NCBI GenBank assembly: GCA_013298815.1
Contig: JAAFJF010000012.1
Location: 1-64,000 of the forward strand
DNA: 64,000 nucleotides
Direction of reading: 5' to 3'
Source of the DNA: Polaromonas sp.
GTDB lineage: Bacteria > Pseudomonadota > Gammaproteobacteria > Burkholderiales > Burkholderiaceae_C
In this document: positions 43,583-52,737 of the stretch, piece by piece
Layout of the letters: each line of letters starts with the position of its first letter
How positions within the stretch are numbered: the stretch's first letter is position 1
Position numbers and translations under genes: made by a program
Notes under the pieces: generated by a model
What the model was told of the DNA's origin: nothing
Database searches by the model: none
The model's input: the letters and a program-made list of their open reading frames with translations, nothing else

Positions 43583-44743
43583 ATGAAAGTTAGCAAACTT
43601 TGGCTGATGTTGTCTGTGTCCCTGCTGTTGACAGCCTGCGGCAAACAGTCTGAGCCAACCCCAGCAGCTAAACCTACCGCGACACCAGCTGCCGCAGCGC
43701 CTGTGGCTAATGCCGAAGAAAAAATCCTGAATGTCTACAACTGGCCTGACTATATTGCCAAAGACATGCTGGCTAGCTTTGAAAAAGAAACGGGTATCAA
43801 AGTCAATTACCAGACCTTTGAAAACAACGAAGCACTGCAAGCCAAGCTGGTTGCAGGTAATTCTGGTTATGACATCGTCGTGCCGGGTGCGGTTTTTGCA
43901 AAGAGCCAAATTGAAGCAGGCTTACTGCAAAAGCTGGACAAAGCCAAAGTGCCTAATGTCAAAAATCTTGACAGCGACATCATGGGCAAGCTGTCTAAAG
44001 TCGATCCTGGAAACAACCATTTGATTCCATGGGCTTGGAGCTTTACCACTGTCGGCATTAACACCAAACGCGTTGCCAAAGCATTAGGCTCCACGCCGAT
44101 GCCTGAAAACGCTTGGGACTTGGTATTTGACGCCAAATACACCAACAAGCTGAAGTCTTGCGGCATTGCTTATTTAGATTCACCTACAGAAATCATGCCA
44201 CCGGCTTTGCATTATGTTGGTAAAGATGCGTATTCAAACGCTGCTGCCGACCACAAGCTAGCTGCCGATATGCTGGCCAAAGTTCGCCCAGATATTCGTA
44301 TTTTCACCAGCGCGATGATAGACGACTTTGCGAGCGGGAAAGCCTGCGTCGCCTTGGGCTGGGCGGGTGACTTCAACATTGCGAAAGCGCGGGCTGTTGA
44401 AAACAAAAATGGCGAAGAACTGCAAGTGCTGTTGCCAAAAACCGGTGGCCTGATTTTCTTTGATAACTTGGCGATCACCAAGGATGCCAAGCACCCGAAC
44501 AACGCGCATGCTTTTATTGACTACTTCCTGCGTCCTGATGTGTCTGCAGCGCTCACCAACGAGTTGGGCTACCCTACTGCTAACAAAGCCAGTGTGGCAC
44601 AAGTCACGCCTGAAACAGCTAAAAATACAGCCGTTTTCCCTCCCGCTGCTGACATGGCCAAAATGGTCTCGCCTTCTGCCTTTGACAATGCGGGACGCGA
44701 GTCGCTCTCAGCCGTTTACACCTCATTCAAAAAGGGTAAGTAA
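43583..44743 (+). CDS. potF: Polyamine ABC transporter substrate-binding protein
   Basis: 386-residue PotD/PotF-family binding protein for putrescine or spermidine. The N-terminus KLWLMLSVSLLLTACGKQ has a lipobox LTAC, so it is probably a lipoprotein, unlike the soluble E. coli PotF; a low-complexity Pro/Ala linker follows. The domain begins with ILNVYNWPDYIAKDMLASFEKETGIKV and shows NSGYDIVVPGAVFA, LIPWAWSFTTVGIN and IIFFDNLAI-like elements that line the polyamine site. A TTTGGAG site precedes the ATG. An intrinsic terminator separates it from the ATPase gene. Confidence 0.92.
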   Translation: MKVSKLWLMLSVSLLLTACGKQSEPTPAAKPTATPAAAAPVANAEEKILNVYNWPDYIAKDMLASFEKETGIKVNYQTFENNEALQAKLVAGNSGYDIVVPGAVFAKSQIEAGLLQKLDKAKVPNVKNLDSDIMGKLSKVDPGNNHLIPWAWSFTTVGINTKRVAKALGSTPMPENAWDLVFDAKYTNKLKSCGIAYLDSPTEIMPPALHYVGKDAYSNAAADHKLAADMLAKVRPDIRIFTSAMIDDFASGKACVALGWAGDFNIAKARAVENKNGEELQVLLPKTGGLIFFDNLAITKDAKHPNNAHAFIDYFLRPDVSAALTNELGYPTANKASVAQVTPETAKNTAVFPPAADMAKMVSPSAFDNAGRESLSAVYTSFKKGK

Positions 44744-44776
44744 GCCTCATTTTTGAGGCAATAGGCCTGAACTGGG

Positions 44777-44811
44777 AGCTGTGCACATGTATTTTGTGCA
44801 CAGCTTTTTTT
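44777..44811 (+). terminator. Intrinsic terminator between potF and potG
   Basis: Stem AGCTGTGCACA/TGTGCACAGCT (44777-44787 and 44795-44805) with a 7-base loop and a run of seven T. A smaller GCCTCA/TGAGGC hairpin (44744-44759) precedes it. It would leave the binding protein in excess over the permease subunits. Confidence 0.9.
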
Positions 44812-44832
44812 AATTTGCAAACTGGTAATTTA

Positions 44833-45939
44833 ATGACGACATCCGAAGCCTCTGAACCAACTGCCTACCTCCGCATAGAAGGCTTGACCAAACGTTTTGG
44901 TGCAGTCACAGCCGTGGATAACGTGACACTTGATATTCCAAGGGGTGAAATTTTCGCTTTGTTGGGTAGTTCTGGTTGCGGCAAATCCACATTGCTGAGG
45001 ATGCTAGCGGGTTTTGAAACCCCCAGTTCAGGAGCCATCTATTTGGACGGTCGCGATATCGCTTCATTCCCACCATATGAACGTCCGATCAACATGATGT
45101 TTCAGTCATATGCGCTGTTTCCGCATTTGACGGTTTCAGACAATATTGCGTTTGGCTTGCATCGAATGGGGATGCCAAAAGACGAAGTTGCCCAACGGGT
45201 TGGCGAAATGCTTGAATTGGTGCAATTAAATAGTTTTGGGCAGCGTAAACCGCATCAACTCTCTGGCGGGCAGCAACAACGCGTTGCGCTGGCACGCAGC
45301 TTGGCGCGAAAGCCACAATTGTTACTCCTCGATGAACCACTAGGCGCATTGGACAGAAAATTACGCGAACAAACGCAGTTTGAATTGGTCAATATCATCG
45401 AATCGATTGGCGTCACTTGCGTGATGGTCACCCATGACCAGGACGAAGCAATGACGATGGCGAATCGGATTGCCATCATGAGCAAGGGGCAGATTCTGCA
45501 ACTGGGCAATCCGCGCGATGTGTATGAAACGCCAAATTGTCGATTTGTGGCAGATTTTATTGGTGACGTAAATCTTTTAGAAGGTGAGCTCACGCTGGAC
45601 GAGGCTGGTCGATGCGAAATAACTACCGACCATACAGTGGTACATGTCAGCCACGGTATTACAGGAACACTAGGTATGCAATTGGCTGTGGCTATCCGTC
45701 CCGAAAAAATGCACATATCACTTCAAGCGCCCGAACAGCTTCACAATCTTCTCCAAGGCAAGGTGCATGAGATTGCTTACTCAGGGAGCTACAGCACATT
45801 TGAAGTCATGATCGCAGAGCGTACCAAAATCAAAGTGACGCAAGCGAATCTCTCGCGTCATGACACAGGTCATATTTCATGGGGAGATACCGTTTATTGC
45901 TGGTGGGATGAGTCAGCACCTGTGGCGTTAACCTCTTGA
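44833..45939 (+). CDS. potG: Polyamine ABC transporter ATP-binding protein
   Basis: 368-residue ATPase of the PotA/PotG type. Walker A GSSGCGKST (about 47-55), Q-loop MFQSYALFPHLTV, signature LSGGQQQR, Walker B LLLLDEPLGALD and the switch His MVTHDQDEA are all present, followed by the C-terminal TOBE-like regulatory domain (from about 280; AVAIRPEKMHIS). The chosen start is ATG 44833; the frame upstream runs through the terminator stem. It powers PotH/PotI and overlaps potH at its stop. Confidence 0.95.
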   Translation: MTTSEASEPTAYLRIEGLTKRFGAVTAVDNVTLDIPRGEIFALLGSSGCGKSTLLRMLAGFETPSSGAIYLDGRDIASFPPYERPINMMFQSYALFPHLTVSDNIAFGLHRMGMPKDEVAQRVGEMLELVQLNSFGQRKPHQLSGGQQQRVALARSLARKPQLLLLDEPLGALDRKLREQTQFELVNIIESIGVTCVMVTHDQDEAMTMANRIAIMSKGQILQLGNPRDVYETPNCRFVADFIGDVNLLEGELTLDEAGRCEITTDHTVVHVSHGITGTLGMQLAVAIRPEKMHISLQAPEQLHNLLQGKVHEIAYSGSYSTFEVMIAERTKIKVTQANLSRHDTGHISWGDTVYCWWDESAPVALTS

Positions 45940-45959
45940 AATACTTAAAACTAAATGTC

Positions 45960-46916
45960 ATGAAAAGCCGCATGTATGAGCAGTTAACGTTGTTGAGCAG
46001 GCTTAAGCTGGGTAATCGCAGTGTATTGGGCATACCGTATTTGTGGTTGATTATTTTTTTCGCTTTGCCTTTTTTGATTTTGTTGCGCATCAGTCTCACA
46101 GACATGGGCGATGGTATTGACCCATTTGCCCAAATGTTTTTTAACACCGATGGTAAATGGCGACTGATTTTAAAGGTCGAAAACTATCTATCGATCTTCC
46201 GTGAAGAACCCGGCTCGCCTTGGTTGAACACCATTTATGTTGAAGCTTATTGGCTATCACTTAAATATGCATTTTTTACGACCGTTTTTTGTCTTTTCAT
46301 AGGTTATCCATTTGCCTATTTCATTGCGCGCGCCAATCCCACACATCGGCCCATTTATTTGATACTTATCATGCTGCCGTTTTGGACCTCGTTCTTGCTG
46401 CGTGTTTATGCTTGGAAAGGTATTTTGGCTGATCAAGGTGTAGTTAATAGGGCCTTGATGGCATTAGGAGTGATTAATGAGCCGATAGTTATGCTCTACA
46501 CTGATGTGTCGATGTTAGTGGGTATGACTTATGTGTATTTGCCCTTTATGGTACTACCGCTTTATGCTAATTTGGTGAAAATGGATGTCCGCCTGCTTGA
46601 AGCTGCGCATGATTTAGGCGCTGGGCCTTGGAAAGCGTTTTGGCTAATCACTGTCCCTTTGTCGCGAACTGGTATTGTTGCTGGTTGTATGTTGGTATTT
46701 ATTCCCTGTGTTGGCGAATTTGTAATTCCCTCGCTACTAGGTGGTGCAGATAACATCATGATTGGTCGCGTGGTCTGGGATGAAATGTTTTCAGCTAACA
46801 ACTGGCCACGCGCCTCAGCGCTAGCCGTCATCATGATCGTCGTCGTGATAGTGCCGTTGTTGTGGTTTCAAAATTCCGTAACAAACACTACTCACGAAGA
46901 GGAACGTAAACGGTGA
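45960..46916 (+). CDS. potH: Polyamine ABC transporter permease
   Basis: Inner-membrane permease, about 318 residues and six or more helices. It has the BPD_transp_1 EAA loop LLEAAHDLGAGPWKAFWLITVPLS (about 215-238) that contacts the ATPase, and the family N-terminus GIPYLWLIIFFALPFLILLRIS. The start is uncertain: a TTG at 45936 overlapping the potG stop, the ATG at 45960 used here, or an ATG at 45972; none has a strong SD. Its stop overlaps potI (GTGA). Confidence 0.9.
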   Translation: MKSRMYEQLTLLSRLKLGNRSVLGIPYLWLIIFFALPFLILLRISLTDMGDGIDPFAQMFFNTDGKWRLILKVENYLSIFREEPGSPWLNTIYVEAYWLSLKYAFFTTVFCLFIGYPFAYFIARANPTHRPIYLILIMLPFWTSFLLRVYAWKGILADQGVVNRALMALGVINEPIVMLYTDVSMLVGMTYVYLPFMVLPLYANLVKMDVRLLEAAHDLGAGPWKAFWLITVPLSRTGIVAGCMLVFIPCVGEFVIPSLLGGADNIMIGRVVWDEMFSANNWPRASALAVIMIVVVIVPLLWFQNSVTNTTHEEERKR

Positions 46917-47758
46917 CTACTTTGATCAAGCATATGCGACATCTTGTGAATAAATACGTGAGCAAATTTTGGTTATGCGCTGTCTTTGCTTTTCTGTATG
47001 CTCCCTTGTTATTTTTAGTAGTTTTTTCTTTCAACAGTACGCGTCAGGATGCTGTATTCACTGGGTTTTCAACTCGTTGGTATGAAGCTCTGGCTAGTGA
47101 TCCACGCCTTGTCGATGGATTTTTTCTCTCACTCAAGGTCGCACTCATCAGCGCAACCCTAGCCACAACCTTGGCCACACTGGCTGCTTATGCCTTGGTT
47201 CGCTTGGGTAAATTCAGAGGGCGAACGTTTTTTTCAGGTATGGTCAACGCACCTTTGGTGATGCCTGAAGTGATTATTGGCATGTCACTTCTCTTGTTGT
47301 TAGCTGGTGCAAAACATATGATTGGTTGGCCGGATCGTGGCATGCTCACCATCATCATTGGGCATATTTTGCTCGGTATGGCCTACGCCACGGTGGTGAT
47401 GCAATCTCGTCTTCAAGAGATGGACAGATCTTTGGAAGAAGCCGCGATGGATTTAGGCTGCCGTCCTAGCCAAGTCTTCTTCCTAGTGACTTTACCCAAT
47501 ATCATTCCCGCTTTGATAGCAGCTTGGCTTTTGACATTCACGCTTAGTTTTGACGACGTTGTCGTCTCAGAGTTTCTCTCAGGTCCTGGCGTAACAACGC
47601 TGCCACAGGTCATTTTCAGTTACGCGCGCAGAGGCGTCAACCCATCTATTTACGCCGCCGCAACTTTACTTATGACGGTAGTTACCATTGCGGCCATTAC
47701 CTACTCAATATATGTATCTCGTGAAGCCAAACGTTTAGCCCAGAAATTGAAAGATTGA
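46913..47758 (+). CDS. potI: Polyamine ABC transporter permease
   Basis: 281-residue second permease, six predicted helices. Typical features: FAFLYAPLLFLVVFSFNSTR, the WYEALASDPRLVDGFFLSLKVALISATLATTLATLAAYAL region, and the EAA loop SLEEAAMDLGCRPSQVFFLVTLPNI (about 170-195). It starts at GTG 46913 overlapping potH. It completes a potFGHI-type importer; choice of putrescine over spermidine is not certain. It converges on the amidohydrolase gene across a 72-bp gap without an obvious terminator. Confidence 0.93.
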   Translation: MTTLIKHMRHLVNKYVSKFWLCAVFAFLYAPLLFLVVFSFNSTRQDAVFTGFSTRWYEALASDPRLVDGFFLSLKVALISATLATTLATLAAYALVRLGKFRGRTFFSGMVNAPLVMPEVIIGMSLLLLLAGAKHMIGWPDRGMLTIIIGHILLGMAYATVVMQSRLQEMDRSLEEAAMDLGCRPSQVFFLVTLPNIIPALIAAWLLTFTLSFDDVVVSEFLSGPGVTTLPQVIFSYARRGVNPSIYAAATLLMTVVTIAAITYSIYVSREAKRLAQKLKD

Positions 47759-47830
47759 AAAACAGCAAAAAATACAGTGGGTGCAATCAAGTGGTTACAT
47801 TGCTAGCGACAAAATATAGCTAAATCTAAA

Positions 47831-49039
47831 TTAAAAATCTTTAGCTTGTTTTTTCGATGCAAAAAATGCATGGACGAGCGCTTTCCAATATGCAGAACCC
47901 GTAACAACATTGTCGTCATTGAAATCGTATCCTGGGTTGTGCACCATACATGCGCCGGCAGAGTCTCCATCGCCGTTGCCGATCAGCAGATAGCTGCCAG
48001 GAATTTTTTCAAGCATAAACGCAAAGTCTTCACTGGCTGTCAAAGCGGGACCGTGCAAGGTGACTTGTTCAGGCCCTACCAACTTTAGCGCTACCTGCCG
48101 GGCAAAGTCAGTCTCAACGGCTGAATTCACCAGCACACAATAGCCTTTTCTCCAATCGATCTCCGCCGTCACGCCAAAGCTCTCGGCTTGTGAATGAACC
48201 AACGCTTTGATGCGTCTTTCCAACAGTAAACGCACCTGTGGGTCAAGCGTACGCATGCTGAGCTCCAAAGTTGCCAGTGCAGGAATGACATTGTTTGCCT
48301 GACCCGCGTGCATGGCTCCAATTGTGACCACTGCGGTTTGCAATGGGTCAACATTGCGCGAGACGATGGTTTGCAAGGCCATCACAATCGAAGCGGCAGC
48401 CACCAATGGATCAGCCGCACGGTGCGGCATGGCGCCATGGCCGCCAGTACCGTGGACACGAATCGTAGCGTAGTCACTGGACGCCATGGCAGCGCCATCG
48501 CGAAACACAAAGTGACCCACGGGTACGCCTGGCATATTATGCATGGCAAACACAGCATCACAGGGGTGGAGATCAAACAAACCGTCTTCCATCATGCGCA
48601 CCGCGCCACCGCCGCCTTCTTCGGCGGGCTGAAAAATCAAATTCAATGTACCGTCAAACGAAGCGTTTTGCGTGACGTCTTGTGCAATGGCTTTAGCGGC
48701 TGCCAGCAACATGGCAGTGTGTCCATCATGACCGCAAGCGTGCATGAGACCCGGCATGCTGCTGGCCCAAGCATGTCCTGTGGCTTCTTGGATCGGTAAC
48801 GCATCCATATCGGCACGAATACCAAGGCTACACTTGCTTTGTCCGCGTTTTAAAGTCCCGACCACGCCAGTGCCACCTAAACCACGATGCACGGCATAGC
48901 CCCAACTCTCTAACTTTGTGGCAACCAAATCTGCAGTACGGTATTCCTCAAACGCCAACTCAGGGTGTTGGTGTATGTCGCGTCTGATCTGAATGAACTC
49001 ACCCACACGATTGACGAGAGCATCCTGCAAATAAGTCAT
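47831..49039 (-). CDS. M20-family amidohydrolase (hippurate hydrolase type)
   Basis: 402-residue di-metal amidohydrolase/peptidase. Metal and catalytic regions: IHQHPELAFEEYRTADLV, GIRADMDALPIQE, MHACGHDGHTAMLLAAAK, FQPAEEGGGGAVRMMEDG with the general-base Glu pair, and the C-terminal ASEDFAFMLEKIPGSYLLIG. The dimerisation (lid) domain lies about residues 185-300. Family members cleave N-acyl amino acids, hippurate or IAA-amino acids; substrate here is unknown. The gene follows a Bug-type binding protein by 15 bp, suggesting uptake and hydrolysis of the same compound. Confidence 0.92.
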   Translation of the reverse strand: MTYLQDALVNRVGEFIQIRRDIHQHPELAFEEYRTADLVATKLESWGYAVHRGLGGTGVVGTLKRGQSKCSLGIRADMDALPIQEATGHAWASSMPGLMHACGHDGHTAMLLAAAKAIAQDVTQNASFDGTLNLIFQPAEEGGGGAVRMMEDGLFDLHPCDAVFAMHNMPGVPVGHFVFRDGAAMASSDYATIRVHGTGGHGAMPHRAADPLVAAASIVMALQTIVSRNVDPLQTAVVTIGAMHAGQANNVIPALATLELSMRTLDPQVRLLLERRIKALVHSQAESFGVTAEIDWRKGYCVLVNSAVETDFARQVALKLVGPEQVTLHGPALTASEDFAFMLEKIPGSYLLIGNGDGDSAGACMVHNPGYDFNDDNVVTGSAYWKALVHAFFASKKQAKDF

Positions 49040-49054
49040 GTTGCTTCGAACTCT

Positions 49055-50044
49055 TTACTGCGCTTGCAAGTTGATAGACTTGGCAATAGCACGGTATTGT
49101 GTGGTTTCGTCAACAAATGCTTTGTTGGCAACGTCCAATGTTTGCAAAGGTGATGCCAATTGCCCCAGCGCACCCATGCGAGTTAAATACTCCGCATCAC
49201 CCAGGACCGCTTGCAGAGCTTTGTGCATGGATTGCACTATCGGTTCTGGTGTGTCGCGTTTAACGAAGTAGCCTGTTCCAATTTCAGACGTAAAGTTCTT
49301 CAATGCGCCTTTGCTGTCGCTGGTACGGCCCAATTGTGGCTGCAGAGGATGAGCACCAGGAGAAGTCGATGCGATGAATTTGATTTTTTTATCTTTGGCC
49401 AACGCCACTTGTGGTGCGCCATATGGCGTAATAAAAATATCAACCTGATTTCCCAACAAATCTTTCACTGCATCAGCAAAGCCTTTGTAGGGGACATGCA
49501 ACATAGGTGCACCTACCATTTTGCTCATTTGCTCACCCAGCAAATGGTACAAAGAACCTACGCCCACACTGGCATAGGTCATAGGTTTGCCTTCTTTGGC
49601 GACTTTCAAGGCATAAGCAGCTAACTCATCCGCGTTATCAACTGGAATGTCTGCCCGGGCAATAATAGCCATGGGAGCCAAGGCGATGCGGTGAATTTGA
49701 CGGAAATCTTCAGATTTGTACTTAATAGAGGACAAAGCCAAGGGTGCCAAAATTAACTCATTGGGCGAGCCTTGAAACAGCATATAACCATCAGACGGCG
49801 CATTAAGCACTTTTTGTGCGGCAATGCCACCACTCGCACCGCCCAAGTTTTCAACAATCACGGGGTGGCCCAGTGCTTTACCCAAAGGTGCATTGACAGT
49901 ACGCGCTATCACATCAGACAATCCACCTGCAGGGTAAGGCACTAACAGCGTGACAGGCTTACTCGGAAAGGTCTGCGCGCAAGCAGCGCCAACCAAAATC
50001 AATCCGCTCAATAAAGCAGCCAATCGGCTCAATTTTTTTAACAT
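49055..50044 (-). CDS. Bug-family (TctC-like) tripartite tricarboxylate binding protein
   Basis: 329-residue periplasmic binding protein with a signal peptide (KKLSRLAALLSGLILVGAACAQ) and the Bug signature FPSKPVTLLVPYPAGGLSDVIAR. Later blocks are VENLGGASGGIAAQKV and VPYKGFADAVKDLLGNQVDIFI. Start ATG 50044 has a GGAGAGAG site; an upstream start at 50056 is less likely. No TctA/TctB permease genes are present, so it is an orphan Bug protein, common in Burkholderiales. It is divergent from a LysR gene that probably regulates it. Confidence 0.93.
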   Translation of the reverse strand: MLKKLSRLAALLSGLILVGAACAQTFPSKPVTLLVPYPAGGLSDVIARTVNAPLGKALGHPVIVENLGGASGGIAAQKVLNAPSDGYMLFQGSPNELILAPLALSSIKYKSEDFRQIHRIALAPMAIIARADIPVDNADELAAYALKVAKEGKPMTYASVGVGSLYHLLGEQMSKMVGAPMLHVPYKGFADAVKDLLGNQVDIFITPYGAPQVALAKDKKIKFIASTSPGAHPLQPQLGRTSDSKGALKNFTSEIGTGYFVKRDTPEPIVQSMHKALQAVLGDAEYLTRMGALGQLASPLQTLDVANKAFVDETTQYRAIAKSINLQAQ

Positions 50045-50087
50045 GTCTCTCTCCAAAGTGGTTATGGTGCTTCATTCTATGAATACC

Positions 50088-50100
50088 GTACTTATAATGT
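50088..50100. promoter_or_regulatory. Shared 13-mer in bug/LysR divergent promoter
   Basis: GTACTTATAATGT, identical to 51108-51120 before the TetR gene. It includes a TATAAT-like -10 and could be a promoter or a common operator for the LysR or TetR protein. Confidence 0.4.
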
Positions 50101-50153
50101 CCAATGCATTCTTATTAGCATTAGCATAACTTTTATGAATAGATAAAGTCATT

Positions 50154-51080
50154 ATGACACTGGTTCAACTCAGACATTTGATTGAATTAGCCACCAACGG
50201 CTCGTTTAGCCAATCGGCCATCAAGCTCCACCTGACGCAACCCGCCTTGAGCCGCAGCATCAAAGCGCTGGAAGACGAGCTGGGTCAGCCCTTGTTTGAT
50301 CGTATTGGGCGCAAAAATGAACTCACCGCTTTTGGTTTGCACATCGTCCAGCGCGCACGCGTCTTGGTAGATGAAGCCAATGAGTTACGCCAAACCAGCG
50401 TACAACTGAAAAAAGGTGAAATCGGTCAATTTCGTATCGGCATGGGATCTGGGCCGGGTGCCATGCTGATGACACCCATGTTGATGCTAATGGCGACCAA
50501 ACATCCCAAAGCGCATATAGATATTTCTCGCGGCAGCACGGTGCTCTTGGTTCAAGCCCTGCGCGAGCGGTGTTTAGATGCGCTTATTCTGGACATTCGC
50601 TCGCTCCAACCCTCGACTGATCTGAAGATTGAAGCGATACATGAGATGGCTGGCGTTTTCATGTGCCGAGCAGGCCATCCGTTGGCTCAAAAAGGCAGCG
50701 TGACCTTTGCTATGCTGCGAGACTACCCTATCGCATCAACGCCTTTGAGCGATGAAGTGGGACGGATTTTGATGGAGAGATATGGTCAACTAGCGCATCC
50801 TGATCAGTTGGTTAATCTGCGTTCCGAAGAAATTTCCAGCTTGTTAGATGTGACACGCAACAGTGATGCTGTGGTGTTGACCATACGAGCTTCAGCTCCA
50901 GATTTAGTGGAGCTACCCGTCTCGCCGCCCTTGAATGTCAAAGCGCGCTTTGGCTTGGTCACAATTACCTCACGTACCGAACCACCTTTGCTGGACAAAG
51001 TGCGAGCGCTGATGCACGACATCTTGAGAGATAAGCCAACAAAGTCAAAACATCAGCAAAATAGAAGTGAAAGTACATGA
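50154..51080 (+). CDS. LysR-family transcriptional regulator
   Basis: 308-residue LysR regulator with the N-terminal winged helix (VQLRHLIELATNGSFSQSAIKLHLTQPALSRSIKALEDELGQPLF, about 3-48) and a C-terminal ligand-binding domain (from about 90; FRIGMGSGPGAMLMTPML). It is divergent from the Bug/amidohydrolase operon with 109 bp between starts, the standard arrangement for a LysR regulator and its target. The effector is unknown. A palindromic ATGC..GCAT element lies in the shared region. Confidence 0.92.
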   Translation: MTLVQLRHLIELATNGSFSQSAIKLHLTQPALSRSIKALEDELGQPLFDRIGRKNELTAFGLHIVQRARVLVDEANELRQTSVQLKKGEIGQFRIGMGSGPGAMLMTPMLMLMATKHPKAHIDISRGSTVLLVQALRERCLDALILDIRSLQPSTDLKIEAIHEMAGVFMCRAGHPLAQKGSVTFAMLRDYPIASTPLSDEVGRILMERYGQLAHPDQLVNLRSEEISSLLDVTRNSDAVVLTIRASAPDLVELPVSPPLNVKARFGLVTITSRTEPPLLDKVRALMHDILRDKPTKSKHQQNRSEST

Positions 51081-51107
51081 TTAAGTAGTGACCTACTTTT
51101 TTACATT

Positions 51108-51120
51108 GTACTTATAATGT
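51108..51120 (+). promoter_or_regulatory. Shared 13-mer upstream of tetR-type gene
   Basis: GTACTTATAATGT, the same 13 bases as at 50088-50100. Here it is part of an inverted repeat ACATT..AATGT (51103-51120) and lies 35 bp before the start codon. Confidence 0.4.
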
Positions 51121-51154
51121 ATTTTTTGATTTATTCAGTTTATAACCTTTGAGC

Positions 51155-51763
51155 ATGTCTAGACCCAATCTTCATCACATCAAAAGTGAACTTACACGCG
51201 AACGCCTACTGAGCTCTGCCATGATAGTGATGCAAGAGCGTGGAAGTAGCCAACTCTCGCTGCAAGCCGTTGCTCAGGCGGCAGGCATGACGACTGGGGC
51301 AGTACAACATCACTACCCTTCCAAGGCTGCCTTGATGATGCAAGTGCTGACACGCCTTATAGCCGAGCTAGAAGGCAGCACAGAGTTTTGGCCGTCACTC
51401 GATTGGAGTTTGCAGCGTCGTGCCGACCATTTTGTGCAGCAGGCTTGGCTGCGACTTTACAGCCAGCCACGCTTTGCCACCGCCTGGTCTGCCTATCTTG
51501 CAGCTCGCGATGATGCAGTCATGACTGCTCACATCATCGACCAGCGTACAAACATTCAACAGAGTTTGCGCAATCAATTTATTGCATCCTTTCCCGAATT
51601 GGAAAACCGACCGAAGCTTGATGCCTACATTCAGTTTGTGTTTTCCAGTCTTAGAGGCATGGGTCTTGTGAAGCCATTTGCCTCGAACCATGCCGTGCAA
51701 GACCAGTTAGCCGTTTTGTCAGAATTTATCCAAAGCCTTGCCCAATTTACCCATAAAACCTAG
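51155..51763 (+). CDS. TetR-family transcriptional regulator
   Basis: 202-residue regulator with an N-terminal TetR helix-turn-helix (ERLLSSAMIVMQERGSSQLSLQAVAQAAGMTTGAVQHHYPSKAALM, about 14-58) and a helical ligand domain. ATG 51155 is used; a TTG at 51149 is possible. It precedes the second Bug gene by 8 bp and thus forms an operon with it and the carboxylesterase, suggesting it senses the compound they handle. Ligand unknown. Confidence 0.88.
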   Translation: MSRPNLHHIKSELTRERLLSSAMIVMQERGSSQLSLQAVAQAAGMTTGAVQHHYPSKAALMMQVLTRLIAELEGSTEFWPSLDWSLQRRADHFVQQAWLRLYSQPRFATAWSAYLAARDDAVMTAHIIDQRTNIQQSLRNQFIASFPELENRPKLDAYIQFVFSSLRGMGLVKPFASNHAVQDQLAVLSEFIQSLAQFTHKT

Positions 51764-51771
51764 GAGACACC

Positions 51772-52737
51772 ATGAAAAATTCGTTTTTACCAACAGCCGG
51801 CCTGTTAGCCGCAACAATGGCTTTAAGTTTGTCGGTTCACGCGCAATCAGCTCTGCAAGTGGTTGCCCAGCAACCACCAGGCAGTGGCTCCGATGCCATG
51901 ACACGCGCATGGGCCGAATGCACATCCCGCCAAATTGGTCAACCAACCGTCGTACAAAACAAACCTGGCGCCAATGGAATTTTGGCTATCAATTACCTCA
52001 AGGGTCTGCCAGCCGATGGCCAAAACGTGATGTCGATTGGCATGTCACAAATGACTATCACGCCCTACGTGCACAAGCAAATGCCCTACGATCCCATCAA
52101 GGACTTTGATGGCGTTGCCGTCATCGGCACCTCGCCTTTGGTACTGGTGGTACCCGCAGGTACAGGCATCAATAAGCTGGCCGACCTAGAGAAAGTAGCA
52201 AAAGCTCAGGCCGGCGGGCTAAACTTTGGCTCACCAGGCAAAGGCAGCCCAGCCCATTTATTGACAACTGCTCTAGCCGAATCCATGCGCTGGCCTGCAA
52301 CCCATGTGCCTTTTGTTGGTGAGGCCGCAGGCTTGACCGCACTGATGGGTCAGCAAATACAAGTCATGACTTTGGTGATTGGAACCGCGGCAGCACAAGT
52401 CAAAGCAGGCAAACTGGTGCCTTTAGCAGTGTTTGCAGGTGAGCGGTCTAGCCTCATGCCTGATGTACCAACTATTGCCGAAGCTGGAGGACCCAAAGCG
52501 CTTGCACGCCCTGCATGGATTGCCATCGTTGCCAAAAAAGGCACCCCGCCTGAAATACTTGCAAAACTCAACGATGCTACTAATAAATGTGTAGCAGACA
52601 GCGCCTACGCCACCCGCATGAACAGCATGAATGTGACCCTGACGAGCAGTAAACCGTCTGATGTCACTTTGTGGGCTGAAAGAGACATTGCAGTTTGGAA
52701 GCCTTTGATCGACAAGCTCGGCTTAGCCAGTGAGTGA
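51772..52737 (+). CDS. Bug-family (TctC-like) binding protein
   Basis: 321-residue periplasmic binding protein. Signal peptide LPTAGLLAATMALSLSVHAQ is cleaved near residue 25. The mature start (LQVVAQQPPGSGSDAMTRAWAE) follows the Bug pattern, though QQPPGSGSD replaces the usual PFPAGGxxD loop. VVQNKPGANGILAINYLKGLPADG and VPFVGEAAGLTALMGQQIQVMT are also characteristic. A GGAG site precedes the ATG. No TctAB partner is in the window. Its stop overlaps the start of the carboxylesterase gene. Confidence 0.9.
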   Translation: MKNSFLPTAGLLAATMALSLSVHAQSALQVVAQQPPGSGSDAMTRAWAECTSRQIGQPTVVQNKPGANGILAINYLKGLPADGQNVMSIGMSQMTITPYVHKQMPYDPIKDFDGVAVIGTSPLVLVVPAGTGINKLADLEKVAKAQAGGLNFGSPGKGSPAHLLTTALAESMRWPATHVPFVGEAAGLTALMGQQIQVMTLVIGTAAAQVKAGKLVPLAVFAGERSSLMPDVPTIAEAGGPKALARPAWIAIVAKKGTPPEILAKLNDATNKCVADSAYATRMNSMNVTLTSSKPSDVTLWAERDIAVWKPLIDKLGLASE

